Source: Luteimonas sp. FCS-9 (GTDB taxonomy: Bacteria; Pseudomonadota; Gammaproteobacteria; Xanthomonadales; Xanthomonadaceae). Taken from it: a DNA stretch of 64,000 nt. Both the position numbers and the translations under genes were made by a program. Numbering within the stretch: the stretch's first letter is position 1; each line of letters begins with the position of its first letter. The stretch covers positions 186,001-250,000 of the forward strand of contig NZ_LASZ01000001.1 in assembly GCF_001014645.1 (NCBI RefSeq). Direction: 5' to 3'. The notes below the pieces were generated by a model, which saw only the letters and a list, made by a program, of their open reading frames with translations, did not search any database and was not told where the DNA came from. This document shows, in pieces, positions 17,595-26,924 of this stretch.

Positions 17595-17622
17595 TTGACC
17601 GAGAGGTGACGCCGGCTAGAAT
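17595..17622 (+). promoter_or_regulatory. Predicted promoter of the 17672 gene
   Basis: TTGACC (17595-17600) and TAGAAT (17617-17622) are spaced by 16 bp. They lie 50 bp before a TTG start with a good ribosome site, which supports that unusual start codon. Confidence 0.6.
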
Positions 17623-17671
17623 GCGGCGAAGGACTGAATGCGGCGCCAGCCGCGCAAGGGCGGGAGCGCAC

Positions 17672-18547
17672 TTGAACACGGAAGTCAGAAAGCGTCCCAG
17701 CCTCGTGGCGGCGGCGGATCGAACGACCGCGTCGCGCGGCCCGACGCCATCACGCGTCCTCGCCGATCTCGAAGCGCCCGGCCGGGCCGCGGCCCGCGCC
17801 GCGCCGCCTCCAGGCACGGGCACGCCCAGGCGTGCATTGCACATCGGGCTGTTCGCCGCGGGCATCGTCCTTGTGCTCCTGGTCCTGGTGTTGCGCCTGC
17901 TGGCACCGGCCGGCGAGGCCGACGATGTCGGCACCCCGATCGCGCCCGCCCCGCCGGTCCCGACGCGCGCGTCCCCGGCCGTGGCGTCGCCCGATGCCGG
18001 CGGCGCGGTGATCGTCGATGATACCGGCGAGGCGGTCGCCGCCAACCCCCTGGCGAGAATCGAAGACGTTCCCGTGGCCTCGGTCGCGCCGCACGCGCCG
18101 ACGGCGACGCCCGCGGCATCGGCGCCGCCGGTCCCCGTCGACACGAACGCGGACCGCACCTCGCCACGACCGGCGCGGCGCGCCGCGTCGACCTCGGGAC
18201 GCCAGGCTCAGGGGACGGAGGATGCCGCGTTGCTGGCCACGCTGATGCGCATCATCGGACAGGACGAGCGCGCGCCCGATCCCGCGTCGCACGAGTCGAT
18301 GGACGCGCTGATCACCGACATCCTCGCCAGCAACCAGCAGGCCGAGCAGGACACCCAGAAGGCGCTGGCCTCGATCGGCGGCGATCGCCCGGCACCACCG
18401 CCGAGCCGGCGCCAGGCGGCCGACACCGCGCGCGCCGACCGCGAACTGCGCGCATGTCCGGCGGCCAACACCCTCGAGGGCCTGCGCTGCCGCGACCAGG
18501 TCTGCAGCCGCCGCGCCGGCCAGCACCCCGCCTGCCCGCGCCGCTGA
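17672..18547 (+). CDS. Unassigned single-pass membrane protein, Pro/Ala-rich
   Basis: 291 residues if TTG 17672 is used. GGGAG lies 5 nt upstream and a promoter 50 bp upstream. No ATG gives a sensible start. One membrane helix (ALHIGLFAAGIVLVLLVLVLRLL, about 52-75) is followed by a long Pro/Ala/Thr-rich periplasmic stretch. A helical segment follows (ALLATLMRIIGQDE, MDALITDILASNQQAEQDTQKAL). A cysteine-rich tail (CPAANTLEGLRCRDQVCSRRAGQHPACPRR) has four cysteines. Not recognised. It is divergent from the M15 peptidase and may be an envelope accessory of the T6SS cluster. Confidence 0.62.
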   Translation: MNTEVRKRPSLVAAADRTTASRGPTPSRVLADLEAPGRAAARAAPPPGTGTPRRALHIGLFAAGIVLVLLVLVLRLLAPAGEADDVGTPIAPAPPVPTRASPAVASPDAGGAVIVDDTGEAVAANPLARIEDVPVASVAPHAPTATPAASAPPVPVDTNADRTSPRPARRAASTSGRQAQGTEDAALLATLMRIIGQDERAPDPASHESMDALITDILASNQQAEQDTQKALASIGGDRPAPPPSRRQAADTARADRELRACPAANTLEGLRCRDQVCSRRAGQHPACPRR

Positions 18548-18554
18548 GCCTCGC

Positions 18555-21470
18555 TCAGTCCACCGTCGCGACGCACGCGGCGGCGGGGCGCCCGTACAGG
18601 AAGCCCTGGCCGTACTGGCAGCCCAGGTCGTCGAGGAGCCGGCGCTGCTGCACGGTCTCAATGCCCTCGGCGATGGTGTCGATGCCCAGCGTCGCGGCCA
18701 GCGCCAGGATCGCGCGCACCAGCGCCAGGCTCTCGGCATGCATCTCGCCGCCCAGGCCGAGCACGAAGCTCTGGTCGATCTTCAGCGCCTGGATCGGGAA
18801 GCGGTGCAGGTACGACAGCGCCGAGAAGCCGGTGCCGAAGTCGTCGAGCAGCGCCAGCACGCCGTGCGCGCGCAGCTCGTTGAGCATGCGCAGCGCACGC
18901 GGCGCGTCGTCGAGCAACGCGACCTCGGTGATCTCGATGCGCAGCCGGCGCGGATCGGCCCCCGCCTCGCCGACGAGCCGCAGCAGCCGGTCGACGAAGT
19001 CGTCGGAGCGGAAGTGCCGCGGCGAGACGTTGATCGACACGTAGCCGGACGCGGCGTCGCCGGCCATGCGCCGGAACACCTGCCGGTACATCAGCCAGTC
19101 GACCTGCTCGATCAGGCCGCTGTCCTCGCCGACGCCGATGAACTCGGCCGGCGACAGCAGGCCGTGCACCTCGTGGCGCCAGCGCAGCAGCGCCTCGTGG
19201 CCCACCACCGCGCCGTCGGCCAGCCGCACGATGGGCTGGAAATGCGGCTCGAAGGCGTCCTGCAGGATCGCCCGGCGCAGGTCGGCCTCCAGGTCGAGCA
19301 GGCGCGTGGCCTCGGCCCGCATGGCCTCGTCGAAGCGCTCGCTGCGGTCGCGGCCGCAGGCCTTGGCCCGGTACATCGCCGCATCGGCGTCGCGCAGCAC
19401 GCCGTCGCCGTCGACGTAGGCCGGATGCGACATCGCGATGCCGATGCTCGCCGAAGGAAACAGCTCGCGGCCGGCCACCCACATCGGCCGGGCCAGCGCC
19501 GCCAGCAGCGCGGCGGCCTTGCGGTCGGCGACTTCGGGATCGTCGACGCCGCCGAGCATGATCGCGAATTCGTCGCCGCCCAGCCGCGCCGCCATGTCGT
19601 CGGGACCGAGCAGCGCGGCGATGCGCTGGGCGATCTCCACGAGCATCGCGTCGCCGGCGGCGTGGCCGACGCTGTCGTTGACGAGCTTGAAGCGGTCGAG
19701 GTCGAGGAACAGCACCGCGAACGGCGTGCGCCCGCCATCGCGCAGCGGCGAGAGCGCCGCATCGAGGCGCTCGCGCAGCTGGACACGGTTGGGCAGGCCG
19801 GTCAGCGGATCGTGGCGCGCCTGGTGCACCAGCCGCTGCTGGGCGCGTACCCGCTCGCCGATCTGCGCCCGCAGTTCGCGATTGGCGCTTTCCAGCTCGC
19901 GGGTGCGCGCCTCGACCCGGAACTCCAGGTCGGTGTGCGCGGCCTTGAGCGCGTCCTGGGCGCGCTTGCGGTCCATCGCGCCGTCGATGTGGTGCGCGAC
20001 GAACGTCAGCAGCGCCTGGTCGCTGGCCGAGAACGTGATCCCGGGGTCGTAGCTCTGCACCGCAATCACGCCGACGGTCCGGCCGTCGCGGCCGAGCGGC
20101 ACGCCCAGCCAGCATTGCGCCTGGGTGCCGTGGCTGCGCAGCTCGCCGGACGATTCCAGCGCCACGATGTCATCGCGCATCGCCAGCAACGGCGCGCCGG
20201 TCGCGATCACGTACTCGGTCAGCCCGTCGGCGCGCGCCCGCGTCCGGCGCACCGCATCGCGCTCGTCGACCGAGTACGGGAACTCGAGCCGGCCGCCGTC
20301 GGCGCTGAGCATCGCGATGTAGAAATTCCGCGCGTACAGCAGCTCGCCGACGATCGCGTGCAGATCGGCATAGAAGCGCTCCAGGCTGCCCGGCGCGGCC
20401 GACAGTTCGCTGATCCGGTACAGCGCCCGCTGCAGCGTGCCGGCGCGTTCGCGCCCGGCGATCTGCGCCTGCAGACCGCGGTTGGCCGCCTGCAGCTGCT
20501 GCGTGCGCGAGGCCACGCGCCGTTCGAGCTCTGCGTGGGCGCGCTTGCGGTCGAGCGCGGTGAGGATGTGCTGGGCGACGAACTCCAGCAGCGCGCGGTC
20601 CTCGTCGCAGTAGCGGTCGGGCCGGTCGTAGCTCTGCACGACGATCGCGCCGCAGACGCGGCCGTCGCGCCGCAGCGGCACGCCGAGCCAGTCCGCGCTG
20701 TCGGGTCCGTGCAGGGCGTCGGTGTTGTCGACGCCGTGCAATGCGCGCAGCGTCGTCGACGGACCGAGCATCGGCCGCCCCTCGCGCAGCAGCACCGTGG
20801 TGAGGCTGTTGGGCATGTGCGCGATGCACAGCTCCTGCTCCGGATCCGCCCGCCACGGGTCGCGCTCGTCGACGAAGTACAGGAAGCGCAGCGTCTCGCG
20901 CAGGTCGTCGTAGAGCACGATGTAGAAATTCTCGGCGGTCGTGAGCCGGCCGACGACCGCGTGGATGCGCGCGAGCACCTCGTCCATGTCCAGCGCCGAG
21001 CTGGCGAGCTCGGCGATCTCGTAGAGCGCCTGCTGCAGCCGCTCGGCGCGCCGCATCGATTCGAGCCGGCGCTCGGTGCGCACGAGGGCGAGCGACATCG
21101 CCGCCCCCTGCAGCGCGACGGGCAGCCAGGCCTCCGCGACGGCGCCGTCGCCGGGCGGTCCATCGACCGCGATGGCGATCCGGCAGTCCTCGTGCAGCAG
21201 GCTCCGCATCTGCCGTCCGGGCGTGGACGCCATCGCCGCATCGGCATCGGCATCGGCATCGGCATCGACGTCGGCGTCGGCGTCGGCGTCGAGCTGGGCA
21301 CAGGCGCGCGCGGCCGCGACGAGCGCCGCCGACGCCCCGTCCAACGCCGCGGTGCCGGCTCCGAGCAGGCGGCACGTCCAGGCCACGGCGACCGTCATGC
21401 CCGCCGGCGCCGTCGCGATGACGGCGCGCAGCGGCGCTTCGGCGTCGTCGGCCGCAACGGCCGCGGACAT
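18555..21470 (-). CDS. GAF-GAF-GGDEF-EAL cyclic-di-GMP enzyme
   Basis: 971 residues from ATG 21470. An Asp-Ala repeat linker at about 60-78 is followed by two GAF domains, each with LGVPL.RDGR..G.I.VQSYD and separated by coiled coils. The GGDEF domain has HDPLTGLPNR, FLDLDRFKLVND and GGDEF (about residue 630). The EAL domain has EALLRW, NVSPRHF, EITE, DDFGTGFS, KIDQSFV and AEGIET, so phosphodiesterase residues are intact. No RxxD inhibitory site precedes GGDEF. It probably makes and/or degrades c-di-GMP in response to signals on the GAF domains. No membrane helix is evident from this start. An upstream ATG at about 21590 is possible. Confidence 0.92.
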   Translation of the reverse strand: MSAAVAADDAEAPLRAVIATAPAGMTVAVAWTCRLLGAGTAALDGASAALVAAARACAQLDADADADVDADADADADAAMASTPGRQMRSLLHEDCRIAIAVDGPPGDGAVAEAWLPVALQGAAMSLALVRTERRLESMRRAERLQQALYEIAELASSALDMDEVLARIHAVVGRLTTAENFYIVLYDDLRETLRFLYFVDERDPWRADPEQELCIAHMPNSLTTVLLREGRPMLGPSTTLRALHGVDNTDALHGPDSADWLGVPLRRDGRVCGAIVVQSYDRPDRYCDEDRALLEFVAQHILTALDRKRAHAELERRVASRTQQLQAANRGLQAQIAGRERAGTLQRALYRISELSAAPGSLERFYADLHAIVGELLYARNFYIAMLSADGGRLEFPYSVDERDAVRRTRARADGLTEYVIATGAPLLAMRDDIVALESSGELRSHGTQAQCWLGVPLGRDGRTVGVIAVQSYDPGITFSASDQALLTFVAHHIDGAMDRKRAQDALKAAHTDLEFRVEARTRELESANRELRAQIGERVRAQQRLVHQARHDPLTGLPNRVQLRERLDAALSPLRDGGRTPFAVLFLDLDRFKLVNDSVGHAAGDAMLVEIAQRIAALLGPDDMAARLGGDEFAIMLGGVDDPEVADRKAAALLAALARPMWVAGRELFPSASIGIAMSHPAYVDGDGVLRDADAAMYRAKACGRDRSERFDEAMRAEATRLLDLEADLRRAILQDAFEPHFQPIVRLADGAVVGHEALLRWRHEVHGLLSPAEFIGVGEDSGLIEQVDWLMYRQVFRRMAGDAASGYVSINVSPRHFRSDDFVDRLLRLVGEAGADPRRLRIEITEVALLDDAPRALRMLNELRAHGVLALLDDFGTGFSALSYLHRFPIQALKIDQSFVLGLGGEMHAESLALVRAILALAATLGIDTIAEGIETVQQRRLLDDLGCQYGQGFLYGRPAAACVATVD
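21241..21292. repeat. Hexanucleotide tandem repeat (Asp-Ala coding)
   Basis: Four TCGGCA units, one TCGACG, then three TCGGCG units in tandem. On the minus strand they encode alternating Asp-Ala (one Asp-Val) in the N-terminal linker of the GGDEF-EAL protein. Unit length is a multiple of three, so copy-number change would alter linker length and not the frame. Confidence 0.9.
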
Positions 21471-21663
21471 GCGATGGCAGGCAGGCACGGTGCTCGACGA
21501 TCTGGGTCCCCGCGGCAGCATAACCAAAAGCGCGACCGTTGCCGCGACGCGACCCCACCCGCCACGCCGGTGCGTTGTCGAACGCATGTCCGCCATCGCA
21601 CTGCCTCGTCGCAACGCCGCCGCGGGCTTCCCGCCCGGCGCCGTGGCACGTACCCTGCGGTCC

Positions 21664-22230
21664 ATGCAAGACGTCGCCAGCCAGCAGGAGCCCCCGGGCG
21701 ACGATGCCCTGATGCTGGCGTGGGCGGACGGCGACGCCACCGCGTTCGAGACCCTCTACCGGCGTCATCGCGACAAGCTCTACCGGTTCCTCGTGCGCCA
21801 GGTGCGCAGCACTGCGCTGGCCGAGGAGATCTTCCAGGACGTCTGGCAACGGGTGATCGCCGCACGCGGCGGCTGGCGCCCGGACGCGCTGTTCACCACC
21901 TGGCTCTACCACATCGCCCACAATCGACTGGCCGACCACTGGCGCGCGGCGCGGCACCGCCCGCCGCCGCCGGAGGACGCCGAGCTGCGGACCGCACGGA
22001 TCGTCGATCCGGACGACCCGGAACGGCAGCTGTCGCAGTTCGAGCAGCGCCGTAGGCTGCAGCTCGCGCTCGACGGTCTGCCCGACGAGCAGCGCGAGGT
22101 GCTGCTGCTGCGGCTCGAACAGGAACTCACGCTCGAGGAGATCGGCCGGATCACCGGCGTTGGCCGCGAGACGGTGAAATCGCGGCTGCGCTACGCGATG
22201 GACAAACTGCGCGCGACGTTGAATCCATGA
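21664..22230 (+). CDS. RNA polymerase sigma factor, ECF type
   Basis: 188 residues from ATG 21664. Region 2 reads FETLYRRHRDKLYRFLVRQV...AEEIFQDVWQRVI, with TTWLYHIAHNRLADHWR after it. Region 4 reads LPDEQREVLLLRLEQELTLEEIGRITGVGRETVKSRLRYAMDKLR, a typical ECF helix-turn-helix. The next gene overlaps by 4 bp and encodes a one-helix membrane protein, the usual position for an anti-sigma factor. The promoters it controls are unknown. Confidence 0.92.
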   Translation: MQDVASQQEPPGDDALMLAWADGDATAFETLYRRHRDKLYRFLVRQVRSTALAEEIFQDVWQRVIAARGGWRPDALFTTWLYHIAHNRLADHWRAARHRPPPPEDAELRTARIVDPDDPERQLSQFEQRRRLQLALDGLPDEQREVLLLRLEQELTLEEIGRITGVGRETVKSRLRYAMDKLRATLNP

Positions 22231-23084
22231 ACACGCCCGACCGCGAACCGCTGACGCCCGAGGAACGCCTGCTCGCCGAACGGCTGGCCGCCGGCGCGCC
22301 GGTGCCGTCGTCAGCCGTCGACACCGCGATCCTGGCGGCGGCGCGCCGCGCGGTGCACGACGACGCCGGCGCCGCACGCACGGTCGCGCCGGCCGCAACG
22401 ACGCACGTCGTGCCACGCAGGCGCCGGCGCTGGCCGGTGGCGCTCGGCGCCGCCGCGTCGGTCGCGGTCGCGGTCGGCATCGCCTGGCAGTTGCGACCCG
22501 CCCCCGAGACCACGCACGCGCCCTGGTCGGAAGCCGAGATGGCGACACGCGCCTCGGCGCCGATGCCGGCCGCCGAGGCGCCCGCCCCGGTGGACCCGCC
22601 GGCACGCGCACGCCGCGTGGACGCGACGGCCGAGCCCGACGCGCCGGCGGCGGCCACGACCGCGGCCGCGCCACCCGACACGACGCGCGCTGCCGTCGAG
22701 GCCGCCCCGACCGACCTGCGGATGCCACCCGAACGCCACGCGCCCGGCTGGGGCGCCGCGCCCGAGTCCGATGCCGGCGCCACCGCCTTCGGCAGCCGCG
22801 TCGCGACCGCCGGTCCCGCGTCCTCACGGGCAGACGAAGCCGCGGAAGCCGATCGCGCGGCCAGTGCGCAGCCGCAGGGCATCGCGCTCATCGAGGACGT
22901 GCCCGACGACGACCAGCCGCCGGCCTCGGCCGACGCGCCCGAGGTCCGTGATGCATGGTTGGCCCGGGTCCGCGAACTGCTCGACGCGGGCGACATCGGC
23001 GCCGCGCGCGCCAGCCTCGCGGAGTTCCACCGCCGCCACCCGGACGCCGATCTGCCGCCCGACCTGCGCGCGCTGCTGGACTGA
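22227..23084 (+). CDS. Membrane protein, probable anti-sigma partner
   Basis: 285 residues, starting at the ATGA overlap with the sigma gene. The short N-terminus (LTPEERLLAERLAAG) is the position of an anti-sigma domain. A basic run RRRRRWP precedes one membrane helix (about 72-88). A long Ala/Pro/Thr-rich low-complexity region follows, then a helical end (AWLARVRELLDAGDIGAARASLAEFHRRHPDADLP) resembling a tetratricopeptide helix pair. No zinc HxxxCxxC motif is seen, so it is not a classical ZAS anti-sigma. Assignment rests mainly on position. Confidence 0.65.
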   Translation: MNTPDREPLTPEERLLAERLAAGAPVPSSAVDTAILAAARRAVHDDAGAARTVAPAATTHVVPRRRRRWPVALGAAASVAVAVGIAWQLRPAPETTHAPWSEAEMATRASAPMPAAEAPAPVDPPARARRVDATAEPDAPAAATTAAAPPDTTRAAVEAAPTDLRMPPERHAPGWGAAPESDAGATAFGSRVATAGPASSRADEAAEADRAASAQPQGIALIEDVPDDDQPPASADAPEVRDAWLARVRELLDAGDIGAARASLAEFHRRHPDADLPPDLRALLD

Positions 23085-23091
23085 GGCCGCG

Positions 23092-23682
23092 ATGCCGCTC
23101 GACACCCTGGCCGCGACCGCCAGCCACGCCCTCGACGTCAAGCACAGCCGGTTCGTCGCCCACGCCGCCCCGATCGGCGCGCCCGAGGACGCGGCCGCAT
23201 TCCTGCAGCAGGTCCACGTCCCCGACGCGACCCACAACTGCTGGGCCTGGCGGCTGGGCGACCAGTACCGCTCCAGCGACGACGGAGAACCGGCCGGCAC
23301 CGCAGGGCGTCCGATCCTGGCGGCGATCGACGGCCAGGGCTTCGACCGCGTGGCGGTCGTCGTCGTGCGCTGGTTCGGCGGCGTCAAGCTCGGGGCGGGC
23401 GGCCTGGTGCGCGCCTACGGCGGCTGCGCGGCCGAGTGCCTGCGCACCGCGCCGCGGGTGCCGCTGGTCGAGACCGCCGTGCTGGCGCTGCACGCGCCGT
23501 TCGACACCCTGGGCTCGGTGCATGCCGCGCTGCCGGCCGCCGCCGCGCACAAGCTCGACGAGCGCTTCGACGCCGAGGGCGCACTGCTGCGCATCGAACT
23601 GCCGCTCGACCGTGTCGCCGACTTGAAAACCCGGCTGCGCGACGCCACCCGCAACCGTGTCCGCATCGACGACAATGCCTGA
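23092..23682 (+). CDS. YigZ/IMPACT-family protein
   Basis: 196 residues from ATG 23092, 7 bp after the previous stop. The IMPACT domain is clear: DVKHSRFVAHAAPI, THNCWAWRLGDQYRSSDDGEPAGTAGRPI and RWFGGVKLGAGGLVRAYGG. A ferredoxin-like C-terminal domain completes it. Bacterial YigZ proteins bind nucleic acids or ribosomes by similarity to eukaryotic IMPACT, but the role is not settled. It overlaps the next gene by one base (TGATG). Confidence 0.9.
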   Translation: MPLDTLAATASHALDVKHSRFVAHAAPIGAPEDAAAFLQQVHVPDATHNCWAWRLGDQYRSSDDGEPAGTAGRPILAAIDGQGFDRVAVVVVRWFGGVKLGAGGLVRAYGGCAAECLRTAPRVPLVETAVLALHAPFDTLGSVHAALPAAAAHKLDERFDAEGALLRIELPLDRVADLKTRLRDATRNRVRIDDNA

Positions 23683-25460
23683 TGGCCTTCCGATCCCAAC
23701 GCGCCACCCCTGAGGCTGGCAAACCGAAGGCGCGCATCGGTGCGCTCAAGACCCTGTGGCCGTTCGTCATGCGCCAGCGCGGGCTGTTCGCCGCGTGGCT
23801 GGTCGCGCTCGCGGCCTCGTCGCTGGCGACCTTGAGCCTGCCGCTGGCGGTGCGCCGCATGATCGACCACGGCTTCACCGGCGGCGACCAGATCGACACC
23901 GCGTTCGCGCTGCTGCTGGTCGTCGCGGTGGCGCTGGCGCTGGCGACCGCGGCGCGATTCTTCTTCGTCTCGCTGCTCGGCGAGCGCGTCGTCGCCGACC
24001 TGCGCAACCGCTTCTACGGGCACCTGCTGGACCTGGACCAGGGGTTCTTCGAGCAGAACCGCAGCGGCGACCTGGTTTCGCGGCTCAGCGCCGACACCGA
24101 GCTGCTGCGCTCGGTCGTGGGCACGACGATGTCGGTCGCGCTGCGCAGCGTGGTGATGGTGCTGGGCAGTCTGACGATGCTGGTCGTCACCAGCCCGCGG
24201 CTGGCGGCGTACACGCTGGTCGGCATCCCGCTGTTCGTGCTGCCGCTAGTGCTGGGCGGGCGCAAGCTGGAGAAGGTTTCGCGGCAGAGCCAGGACCGCA
24301 TCGCCGACGCCAACGCGCTGGCCAACGAGACGCTCGGCGCGATCCGCACGGTGCAGGCGCACGCGCGCGAACCCTACGAGCGCGGCCGCTTCGGCGATGC
24401 CGTGCGCACGTCGGTGGCGACCGCGCGCCGGCGCATCGGGCTGCAGGCGATCATCACCGCGATCGCGATCACGCTGATCTTCGGCGCGGTCACCGTGGTG
24501 CTGTGGTCGGGCGCACACGACGTCGTCGCCGGGCGCATGAGCGCGGGCACGCTCGGGCAGTTCGTGCTCTACGCATTGTTCGGCGCCGGTTCGGTCGGCG
24601 CGCTCGCCGAGGTCTGGAACGACCTGCAGCGCGCTGCCGGCGGCATGGGCCGGATCTCCGAGCTGCTCGACGAGTCGCCGTCGATCCGCGCACCGGCCGC
24701 GCCGGCCGCCGTGGTGCAGCCCGCACGCGGTGCGTTGCGCTTCGACGACGTGACCTTCCACTACCCGACCCGGCCCGACAGCCCCGCGCTCGAGCGGTTC
24801 ACGCTGCACGTCGCGCCCGGCGAGACGGTCGCGCTCGTCGGTCCGTCGGGCGCGGGCAAGAGCACCGTGCTGTCGCTGCTGCTGCGCTTCCACGACCCGG
24901 AGACCGGCGCGCTGTCGATCGACGGGGCCGACCTGCGCACGCTCGACCCGGCCGCGCTGCGCGCGCTGATCGCGCTGGTCCCGCAGCAGCCGACGATCTT
25001 CGCCGCCAGCGCGCGCGAGAACATCCGCTACGGCCGGCTCGAAGCGACCGACGCGGAGGTCGAGGCGGCGGCGCGCGCGGCCGAGGCCCACGCGTTCATC
25101 GCCGAGCTGCCCGAGGGCTACGACGCGCAGCTGGGCGAACGCGGCGCGCGGCTGTCGGGCGGCCAGCAGCAGCGGATCGCGATCGCGCGCGCGCTGCTGC
25201 GCGATGCGCCGATTCTGCTGCTCGACGAGGCGACCTCGGCGCTCGACGCGCAGAGCGAGCACGCGGTGCAGCATGCGCTCGCGCGCCTGATGCAGGGCCG
25301 CACCACGCTGCTCATCGCGCACCGGCTGGCGACGATCCTCAAGGCCGACCGCATCGTCGTGCTCGATCGCGGGCGGATCGTCGCCCAGGGCACGCACGCC
25401 GAGCTGCTGGCCCAGGGCGGCCTCTACGCCGAACTGGCCAGGCTGCAGTTCATCGACTGA
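23682..25460 (+). CDS. ABC exporter, fused membrane and ATPase domains
   Basis: 592 residues from ATG 23682. Six membrane helices (about 20-330) form an ABCB/MsbA-type exporter domain. The ATPase has Walker [10 protein letters not shown], the Q-loop ([21 protein letters not shown]), signature LSGGQQQR and Walker [13 protein letters not shown], then the switch histidine in [10 protein letters not shown]. It works as a homodimer, exporting a lipid or hydrophobic compound. The substrate is not readable. It is translated coupled to the YigZ gene, and its 3' end overlaps the convergent DUF2867 gene by 37 bp. Confidence 0.92.
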   Translation: MAFRSQRATPEAGKPKARIGALKTLWPFVMRQRGLFAAWLVALAASSLATLSLPLAVRRMIDHGFTGGDQIDTAFALLLVVAVALALATAARFFFVSLLGERVVADLRNRFYGHLLDLDQGFFEQNRSGDLVSRLSADTELLRSVVGTTMSVALRSVVMVLGSLTMLVVTSPRLAAYTLVGIPLFVLPLVLGGRKLEKVSRQSQDRIADANALANETLGAIRTVQAHAREPYERGRFGDAVRTSVATARRRIGLQAIITAIAITLIFGAVTVVLWSGAHDVVAGRMSAGTLGQFVLYALFGAGSVGALAEVWNDLQRAAGGMGRISELLDESPSIRAPAAPAAVVQPARGALRFDDVTFHYPTRPDSPALERFTLHVAPGETVALVGPSGAGKSTVLSLLLRFHDPETGALSIDGADLRTLDPAALRALIALVPQQPTIFAASARENIRYGRLEATDAEVEAAARAAEAHAFIAELPEGYDAQLGERGARLSGGQQQRIAIARALLRDAPILLLDEATSALDAQSEHAVQHALARLMQGRTTLLIAHRLATILKADRIVVLDRGRIVAQGTHAELLAQGGLYAELARLQFID

Positions 25461-26899
25461 GGCGGCGCGTCGAACGTGCCGGGCCCCGGGCGCCGCGCGC
25501 CCGCGACCCCGGCCGCGGCGCCTGCGCCCAGCGCGCGAACCGCGTGATCGACCGCCAGCTGCAGCATTGCCGGCGCCACGTAGGTCATGTGCACACGCCG
25601 GATCGCGGCCAGGTACAGGCGCCCGAACCGGTTGCGCGTGCGCACCCGCGTCGCCATTGCGCAGCGCAGGCCACCGCCGGGCAGCGCCTCGACGCGGATG
25701 CAGGTGCGGAACGCGAGGTGCCGGTCGTCGGCGCCGAGCACGACCTCCACGCAATCGCCGTCGGCGGACGTGCGTTCGGCCAGCACCGGGAAACGCCCGG
25801 CGAAGCGGCCCGGTGCCTCGCCGGACAGCAGCGACGAGGCCGGGCAACCGAGCGGCGAGGTCCGCAGCCCGAACGGACGCACGAGCACGTTGCGCAGCGC
25901 CATCAGCCGCGTCACGCCGGACGGCGGATTGGCGACGAAGCCTTCGAGCAGCGCGGCCATCGCCGTGGCCGGCCGCGCACCGGCGCACTCCGCCGCCTCC
26001 AGGCGGATCGCCGCCGCGTCCTCGTGCCCGGCGTCCGGCAACTGCGCCTGCAGCAGCGAACCGGGCGGCGGGACGATCCGGGCGACCCGGCGCCGGCCGG
26101 CGTTCTCGGTCCCGAAACCGCTGCCGCCCCGCGCGGGCAGCCGCCGACGCAGGCGTCCCGCCCACGCCCGCATCCCGGCGCACGCGCGCGCCGCCAGCGA
26201 CGTCGGCGGCACGTGCAGCGACAACGAGGTCGTCGCGATGCGTGCCGGTTCGCGCAACGCCGCGTCGAGCAGTCCCTGTGCCGCCGGCGGCAGCAGTTCG
26301 GTCAACGAGGGAATGTCGGCGGCATTGTCGAGCACGCGCCGGCGCACGTCGGCCGGCAGCGCCCCCGACAGTTCGTCGGGATGGCAGGACAGCGCGAACA
26401 GCGCCGGGTGCGGCAGCACCGGGCTGCGCGAGACGAACTGGTGCCAGGTGCCGCCGCCGAAGCGCACGGTGAACAGGCAGTCGGGCGGAATGTCGACCAG
26501 GTGCAGCGCACGCACGAACGCGGCCGGGTCGGCATCGAGCTGCGCCTGCGACGCGGTCGAGAACCGCAGCTGGGTACCCGCACTGCCCGAGATCGCGGTG
26601 AACACGCGGTTGCCCGCGTGACGGTGGAAGGGATGGCCGCCCGCGCCAACAACGAAGGTGTAGAGCGAGGACCGATCGCCGCGCGCCAGGTCCATCGCGC
26701 CGATCCGCGAGGAGGGCTCGTCGTGCGCATCGACGAAACCGGGATGCCCGCGCTGGCGGCGCCCGGCGTCGGCGATCAGCGGATCGCCCTGGCCGGGCGC
26801 CAGCTGCGCGATCAGCGTGACCTCGACCGGCAGGCCGCCGCCGTGCGACGGCAACCGGACGCCGGGGAACGTATCGGAGACCTCGGTCGTGAGCAGCAT
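25424..26899 (-). CDS. Cupin-like plus DUF2867 two-domain protein
   Basis: 491 residues. The N-terminal third (GAGGHPFHRHAGNRVFTAISG, then DCLFTVRFGGGTWHQF) looks like a cupin with possible metal-binding histidines. The C-terminal half (RFPVLAERT..CVEVVLGADDRHLAFRTCIR, then TRVRTRNRFGRLYLAAIRRVHMTYV) fits the DUF2867 family. Function unknown. The ArsR-type regulator 25 bp upstream is in the same direction, so the two likely form an operon. The stop lies inside the ABC exporter gene on the other strand. Confidence 0.78.
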   Translation of the reverse strand: MLLTTEVSDTFPGVRLPSHGGGLPVEVTLIAQLAPGQGDPLIADAGRRQRGHPGFVDAHDEPSSRIGAMDLARGDRSSLYTFVVGAGGHPFHRHAGNRVFTAISGSAGTQLRFSTASQAQLDADPAAFVRALHLVDIPPDCLFTVRFGGGTWHQFVSRSPVLPHPALFALSCHPDELSGALPADVRRRVLDNAADIPSLTELLPPAAQGLLDAALREPARIATTSLSLHVPPTSLAARACAGMRAWAGRLRRRLPARGGSGFGTENAGRRRVARIVPPPGSLLQAQLPDAGHEDAAAIRLEAAECAGARPATAMAALLEGFVANPPSGVTRLMALRNVLVRPFGLRTSPLGCPASSLLSGEAPGRFAGRFPVLAERTSADGDCVEVVLGADDRHLAFRTCIRVEALPGGGLRCAMATRVRTRNRFGRLYLAAIRRVHMTYVAPAMLQLAVDHAVRALGAGAAAGVAGARRPGPGTFDAPPQSMNCSLASSA

Positions 26900-26924
26900 C
26901 GTCGGCTCCTATGGGAGGGACACG

